Assembly: GCA_015680685.1 (NCBI GenBank)
Contig: MNCI01014292.1
Location: forward strand, 56,509-120,508
Source: Gnetum montanum
Lineage: Eukaryota > Streptophyta > Gnetopsida > Gnetales > Gnetaceae
Direction of reading: 5' to 3'
DNA length: 64,000 nt
Under the pieces are notes generated by a model. It saw only the letters and a program-made list of their open reading frames with translations. It did not search any database and was not told where the DNA came from. This document shows positions 58,585-64,000 of this stretch, piece by piece. Within the stretch, counting starts at the first letter, position 1. The number at the start of each line of letters is the position of its first letter. Both the position numbers and the translations under genes were made by a program.

Positions 58585-58970
58585 GGTCTAGGTTCTTCCA
58601 CATCATGATAGATGCATCTAATTATGCCTTGGGAGTCATGCTTACACAGTGTGATGATCAGAAACATCCATACTATATTCACTGTGCAAGCTGTAGGATT
58701 ATGGGTGTTCAACTTAACTACACCGCCACCGAAAAGGAGTTGGTGGCAATGGTGTTCGCTTTGGAAAAATTTCGACACTATGTGCTCGGATACAAGGTGT
58801 TTATGCATACTAAACACAGTGTTATTTGGTTCCTGATGAACAAACCAACGGTGAGCCACCGCATCATACGGTGGTTGGTAATTCTTTAGGAGTTTGATCT
58901 CACCATGGTAAACCAAAAGGGGACTGAGAATGTGGCAGCTGACCACTTATCTCGGTTACGATGGGATGAC
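58585..58970 (+). pseudogene. RNase H of element 6
   Basis: IMIDASNYALGVML (first Asp), YTATEKELVAMVFALEKFRH (Glu), then KVFMHTKHSVIWFLM, where the usual T-D-H reads T-K-H, and AADHLSRLRW with the final conserved Asp. A TAG near 58888 interrupts it. The active-site replacement agrees with inactivity. Confidence 0.85.
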
Positions 58971-60310
58971 ACAGAAGAGGAGGAGCCCCTCTCCAACCAA
59001 TTTCCAAATGAACTCATCTTCGCAAGTGCAATCAATCCACAAGTGCCCAAGGAATCCCCTTGGTTCAACTGCATCCTCACCTACCTCACAACCTAGGAGC
59101 TGCCAAAGGAGTGGAACCATTGGTAGAAACAACGGTTTCTCCAAAAGGCCAAGCATTTCATGGAAATCAACGACCATCTTTACAAGGTTTACACAAGTGG
59201 CCTAGTTCGATGGTGTGTCCCTAATGATGATACACTACGTGTCCTCCAAGATGCTCACAAGGGCCCTTGTGGGGGCCATTATGCTAGACATCGCACAACC
59301 ATTAAAATCCTACCTGTAGGGTATTACTAGCCCATAATTTTCAGGGATGCACAATTGTTCACCCACTCCTGCGAACGATGCCAAAAAGATGGTGGGATGA
59401 CGACACGGTTGGAGGGACCTCAACAGTGGATCTAGCCATTGGATCCCTTCGACATCTGGGGCATCGACTTCATGGGGCCCATCACTTCCTTGTCAAATGG
59501 AAAGGCATACATCATCATAGCTGTGGACTACTGTACAAAGTGGGCAGAGGCGGCAGCCGTTGACGACTATTCTTCCAACATCACCGCACGATTTTTCCAA
59601 CAACAAATCGTCAATAGGTTTGGAGTGCCACGTGCACTCATTTTTGATAATGGGACTCATTTCACGAGTATCACTTTTTGGAAACTCATGTAACACTTGG
59701 GGGTCACCCATAAATTTACAACACCCTATCACCCCCCAAGCCAACAGGCAAGCCGAAGTCACCAATAGGGAGATCACCAAGATCCTTACCTGAACCATCA
59801 GCAAATACAGGAGGGATTAGAGTACCAAGCTTAATAATGCCCTATGGGCCTATCGCTCCTCTTGGAAACTTTCTATAGGGTACTCTCCCTATGAGTTAGT
59901 GTACGGAAAGTTACTAACACTTCCAATTTAGGCCGAACTCCGCACACTATCCACCGCCAGTGACTTAGGCCTTGACCTTCCACTAGCACAATGCGAACGA
60001 CTTATGAATTTAAGTGTGCTAGATGAGAATTGATTAGTGGCCTTGTCTTCAAATGAGATCCACAAGGCCTATAACAAAAAATGACATGATCTTAGGATTC
60101 AGAAGGTGACATTTAGATGTGGAGACAAGGTGTTGTATTGGAACCTTTCACATGTATCTCAACTGATCAAGTTTCAAACACTGTGAGAGGGACCTTACAT
60201 TATCTCTGAAACCTTCCCATCCAAGGCCTTGCTTATTCACAAACTTGAGGACCCCACCAGAACATAGTTTGTCAACTGCCAACAACTGAAACCTTTCCGT
60301 GAACTCCACT
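58971..60310 (+). pseudogene. Integrase of element 6
   Basis: The HHCC zinc region (AHKGPCGGHYARHRTTIKIL to FTHSCERCQKDGG, about 59248-59395) is followed by the first Asp in PFDIWGIDFMGPIT (59440s) and the second in LIFDNGTHF (59641-59667). The Glu lies in the RQAEVTNREI segment (59747-59776). An extra C in a C-run near 59733-59738 shifts the frame between second Asp and Glu. The C-terminal EGPYIISETFPSKAL motif is near 60188-60232. Stops at about 59094 and 59319 and later ones also break it. Confidence 0.87.
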
Positions 60311-61940
60311 CAACCAGTGCAACCACCTCATCATCACCCGTTCAGCCACACTCCATTTTTTGCATCTCCTCCTTTCCACCCAATCATGGGGGAGACTGTC
60401 ATCCCTGCTAATCCATTTCACTACACCCCTCACCATTTTGTACTTTTTTTATTTTACACTTTTTTGTTTTAACACTTTTTTGTTTTTCAACATCGTTCAT
60501 ATGTTTGTCAATTCTTATTAAGTTTTTTCTTCCTTTCATTATTTTCCATGTCTTTGTGTGTGATTTCTTTTCACATGATTGCTAATGCATCATCTTATTG
60601 TCATTAGGTTTTTGGTGTGGATGGTTTTCATTATGATGGGTAATTCTATAGTCCACCTAGTTATCTGGCTCCTACCCTCACATGGTTATCCTTGGGCTTT
60701 ACGTCTATTCTCAGCTCATAAAATCGATAGTGAGTCCACGCCATCCACCCATTCAACCACTCCATGGTTTTCCTTTGTTGAGAACATGCAACCCCTTCAC
60801 TTAACAACATTGTAATTAATGTGTGACTTGTGTAGTTACCAAACTCAAGGATGACCCAATTGTTTGAATTGGGTGTGACTTCAAGGGGAATGCAACATTC
60901 ATCACTCTCTCCTGTTCCCTAGGTTGCTGGTGTATCCTTACGGATTTCCTACCACTCCATGTTCTTCTCTCCATGGAAGCTTCTGGGTAGTTCAACCTTG
61001 CATGGTATGGTCCTCACCAAAATAATTTCAAAAACAAAAATAAAAAAACAAATAAACATGAGGATTCAAAGCACACCCCTTGGTTGAATGCATGTAAACA
61101 CGCATGTGTCTTTGCATGGTGTGGTTTCCCCGAAAAGAAAAAAAATCATGACATCACTATGTGGGAATTCAAAGATCCCTCTTAGACTTTCCCTCACCAC
61201 AAGCACTAGTTATGTGACTTCCTTCATCCCTTCTAACTTGGTCCTGTTTCACTTCCTTCCTCTCATGTTTGGTGGAGTGGTGGGTCTTTGTGGGTGCATG
61301 TCTGCCTACTCAGGGGATGGCCAAGGCTTCGTCTATTGCTGCAATGTCACTGTATGTGGATGGTTTTGGGTCTAAACTCAGGAAAGGTTCTACCGGGTCA
61401 CTTAACCATAGCTGCACACGGGGTTTCATGTGATCGACAATCGAAATTTTCATTCTCTCATCTCTCTCTGCACCCATTTCTATCCCTACTAACCTCATTT
61501 CCCATTTTATGTTTTGTGAGTTCATCATGATTTCCATGGGCTTCTCATGCCTTGGCAGGATCTCTTGGGTAGGAGTCTTAACTCGCGAACACCACTTCTT
61601 GACCTCAAGGCCCACGAACCCCCAGTGTTAAGGATATGTAGGGGCTACTAATGCTATTTCCTACTATGGGCAGGACCCACTTGCATATTCTTGGTCCTAC
61701 CTATTCAGTCTCCCATCCTTTTGATTTCATGGTTGATTATTTTTAGGGTTCCATTGCTCAAATTCTTCCCCACGGAGTTCTTTTTGAGTTACATTCTTCT
61801 ATTTTTGACACTTTTTCCTGTCCCGATTACCTTCCTCATGTGCTCAGCCATGACCAGGCCTCTCATGTGCTTCAACTGTCCCAATTCGACGTTTCAAATT
61901 CATCATTTCAGGCTTTTTCTAGGTTGGTCAACGCTGGTCA
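60311..61940 (+). other. Element 6 noncoding region with conserved blocks
   Basis: A PPT-like tract (ATCATGGGGGAGACTG, about 60383-60398), T-rich DNA (60430-60560), conserved block 1 near 60871-60895, and a diverged conserved block 2 near 61635-61685 (GGGCAGGACCCACTTGC). Short ORFs here (60579, 61088, 61288, 61691) show no family features. Confidence 0.7.
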
Positions 61941-61944
61941 ACTG

Positions 61945-62435
61945 GTGCACACCCCTGCGTATACAGGGCCTCGTATACGCAGCCTCCTACGTGTACACAA
62001 CCCCATCAATGCAACGCCCAACCCCTATATATACAACCGTTGTGCTTTCAGTTTTCATCATTTGGAATCCAAATTAGGGGGGGATTTTTTCATTTTTTCT
62101 ACCCAACTCTTCCCTAAGCACCTACGTTATATCATGAGTCCACATTTACGGATCCTTGCCCTTTTAAGCAACCAGAGGTATGCTCTCAGTCATTTGGGGG
62201 GGTGATGCCTATGCGTAATTAATTAATTAATTGATTAGTTAGTTAACTACAAAAATAACCATTTAAACTTCAACTCATCTTTTTTTGTTTTTGGCTCTAA
62301 CCCATAAATTAACACTCCGGGAGACTTAAAGGAATGCCTTTGCCAACAACATAACCTAGTTGAACTGAGAAGGTGTATAAGGACCATCTTGAGCTACTTA
62401 TGCACAACCTAATGGGTAGTTATGTTTGATTGTAG
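61945..62435 (+). promoter_or_regulatory. Putative internal promoter and 5'-UTR intron, element 6
   Basis: A dyad GCGTATAC (about 61957) ... GTATACGC (about 61974), followed by GTGTACAC (61991), precedes TATATATA at 62026-62033. A possible donor GTATGC is at 62178, CTAAT near 62408 and TTGTAG ends at 62435, directly before ATG. The predicted intron is 258 bases. The dyad sequence differs from the GATATC type, but the layout is the same. Confidence 0.5.
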
Positions 62436-64000
62436 ATGGCACCCAAACCAAGGCACCCAAGGGGCGAAGGACCATCACAACCGAGGGATAAGCATCCATG
62501 CATGGGAAGGGGACGAGGCATGCAACAACCAAAGCACACAAAGGGCTCTCATGCAAATAGCCCCCTCCGTGAAGGACCTGATGTGGAATCTATCCATTAG
62601 ATTCCTAAAGAGAAGATTCCCATCGAGCAATCACAAGGGGATGAGACTCCTGGGATAGCACCACTGCTTCAGGTCACCCTAACCAAAGCCTATCTTGATG
62701 CTATCATGCCGCACGAGGTGCAATAGATGGTCCTCCAAGAGCTAAACTTTGGACCATTCCTCGAGAACGCTCCAAAAGAAGTGAGACTCCAACTACAAAA
62801 CTCTTTGATGTGGCCTATCATCATAACTAGTGGTGCATGGTACTTAAGAGAGACGTATCTCTTCTAGATGAATTGACAACCAGGATCTAGAGTAAGAATC
62901 AAAGACATTTATGTCTCTTNTTGACAACCAGGATCTAGAGTAAGAATCAAAGACATTTATGTCTCTTACTCTTCGAAGGTGATAGCGCAAGCTCTATGGT
63001 TGCCTAAGATCAAAGCAGATGTGGTGGAAATTCCAAAACAAGTTGACCCAAAGGTAAAGGCAGAATGGACCAAACGGTGCTATGGAGTAGAACGCAAGGA
63101 ATTTGGCTCCTTGAACACGGTGGAGAGGGCATACTTAAAGATCATATCTTACCACTTGAACCCAAGGGTAAGACCCAACAAAATCATAGCCTTCTCTGCT
63201 CGTGCCTATGCTGCCTTGAGTGGGAAATTCTTAATGATTCTTCCACAGCTGTTGTTCTTGGAGATTGAAAAGAGGTTCACTGAGAGCGAACGTGACAGAC
63301 GAGCTCTCTCCTTTCCCTGCCTAATCTGGAAGTTATGCAAATGGGTAGGGATAGCACGGTACTCCAATGATGTAATTTGGCATGCCCTGATTGCCTCTTG
63401 GCAGGAAATGATGAAGGATAAAAATCCTGCCACCACACAGATAGAGGAGGAGCAATAACCACCTCCATCACCTGCACAAACTACACAGCCGGGTTCGTAA
63501 ACCATAGCAAAATACATCCTCAAAATTCGACAAATTCTCTTGAGCGAGCAAGAGCAATATAGTAGTACTAGTGGAGGAGAAGACCCTTCGGTCTATTGTC
63601 CTGTAATGAGCCACCTAGAGCAAGTGGCTCAATCAATCAGCTTGCTTGAAAGGGCAGGGCCGATGTTCTTCGCAGCTTGAATGTAAGTGCCTGCACGAAC
63701 AGATCCTAGTGTAGGAGAGGTAATAGTGTTCACAAAACAGTTATTTCCTGAAATTTTTGGGAATGCTGCTACCTTTTTGGTATGCTTGGAAGATAGTCAA
63801 TGGGCAACAGTCCTAGTGAAGCAGCACCAAGGATAGGAGACTACAGCCGAAGTGGTTGTTGACACAATTGCTACAAATTTCAATGCACCGGTAGCACATG
63901 TACCAGATGTTCATGGACTACAAAATGTATAAGCATCTACCAAAAATTCGCGTAGTAAGATTGATGCAGCCCAACATGAGGAGTTGTTGGACTGACTAGT
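62436..64000 (+). pseudogene. aORF of element 6 (runs off window)
   Basis: Starts MAPKPRHPRGEGPSQ at the putative acceptor. The N-terminal basic Gly/Gln-rich region is followed by a LNFGPFLENAPKEVRLQLQN segment near 62745. The open part 62979-63458 (159 codons) is the best-preserved aORF piece in the window: IAQALWLPKIKAD, VERAYLKIISYHLNPR, FSARAYAALSGKF and LSFPCLIWKLCKWVGIARYS, matching the Transposase_32-like pattern. A Gln/Pro-rich and acidic part follows. The duplication around the single N at 62920 is probably artefactual. Confidence 0.7.

Larger units (their letters stand above)
53292..64000 (+). mobile_element. Element 6: autonomous-type Athila/Tat-like retrotransposon with aORF (3' end outside window)
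   Basis: The most complete coding set in the window: 5' LTR (53292-54088), PBS (54090), gag, protease, RT, RNase H, integrase, noncoding region with both conserved blocks, internal dyad-TATA module, and an aORF running past the window end. Stops and small frameshifts are present in every domain, so it is inactive. The order PR-RT-RH-IN is Ty3/gypsy. The aORF after integrase, the tRNA-Asp-like PBS and the FMDD active site point to the Athila/Tat branch. Confidence 0.92.

Noticed and set aside
61088-61615. Overlapping 80-101-codon ORFs on both strands of element 6
   Set aside because: Not conserved in other elements. They lie between conserved noncoding blocks, and no domain is seen.

Overview
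This is nuclear DNA of a seed plant with a large, repeat-packed genome. The evidence is nested plant-type LTR retrotransposons with tRNA-Asp-like primer sites, an endogenous plant pararetrovirus and a dirigent-protein pseudogene. A gymnosperm would fit (very old, heavily decayed nested elements and almost no genes), but the window does not prove it. I see no intact protein-coding gene.

Layout. 1-126 is the 3' end of an LTR set into element 1 (127-7036, + strand: gag remnant, noncoding region, additional ORF 'aORF', 3' LTR). Copy D1 of a pol-less element family follows in pieces (7037-8256, 15141-16838, 21466-about 24835). It is split by element 2 (8257-15140, + strand, complete with a 5-bp target duplication, RT-RNase H-integrase deleted) and by a 4.6-kb piece of an endogenous caulimovirid (about 16839-21465, - strand). 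Element 4 (25362-30811, + strand, complete, 5-bp duplication, pol absent) follows. 30812-33950 is the only stretch not dominated by LTR elements: a LINE 3' tail and the dirigent pseudogene. Copy D2 (33950-35248 and 45920-51654) is split by element 5 (35249-45919, - strand, complete gag-PR-RT-RH-IN). Element 5 is itself interrupted by a solo LTR (39406-40131) with its own 5-bp duplication. 51655-53291 is unassigned. Element 6 (53292 to the window end, + strand) has 5' LTR, gag, PR, RT, RNase H, integrase, a long noncoding region and the start of its aORF.

All LTR elements look like one Ty3/gypsy group of the Athila/Tat kind. They share 0.7-0.9 kb LTRs with TGATGA..TCATCA ends, a tRNA-Asp-like PBS, gag with a CX2CX3HX4C knuckle, an RT active site in the context VFMDDFS, and often an extra ORF after integrase. 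The coding parts are decayed by stops and frameshifts, while several noncoding parts recur clearly: palindromic GATATC/GTAC promoter modules, two conserved blocks after pol, PPT-like tracts, and the region just upstream of the aORF. The most interesting observation is that each aORF that keeps its upstream region is preceded by its own dyad-plus-TATA module and by what looks like a 5'-UTR intron ending at or next to the ATG. The aORF may therefore be an independent transcription unit inside the retrotransposon.

The assembly has four N runs and eight single Ns. Five single Ns sit between exact or near-exact 44-48-bp direct duplications, which look like unmerged contig overlaps. Two others hide missing sequence.
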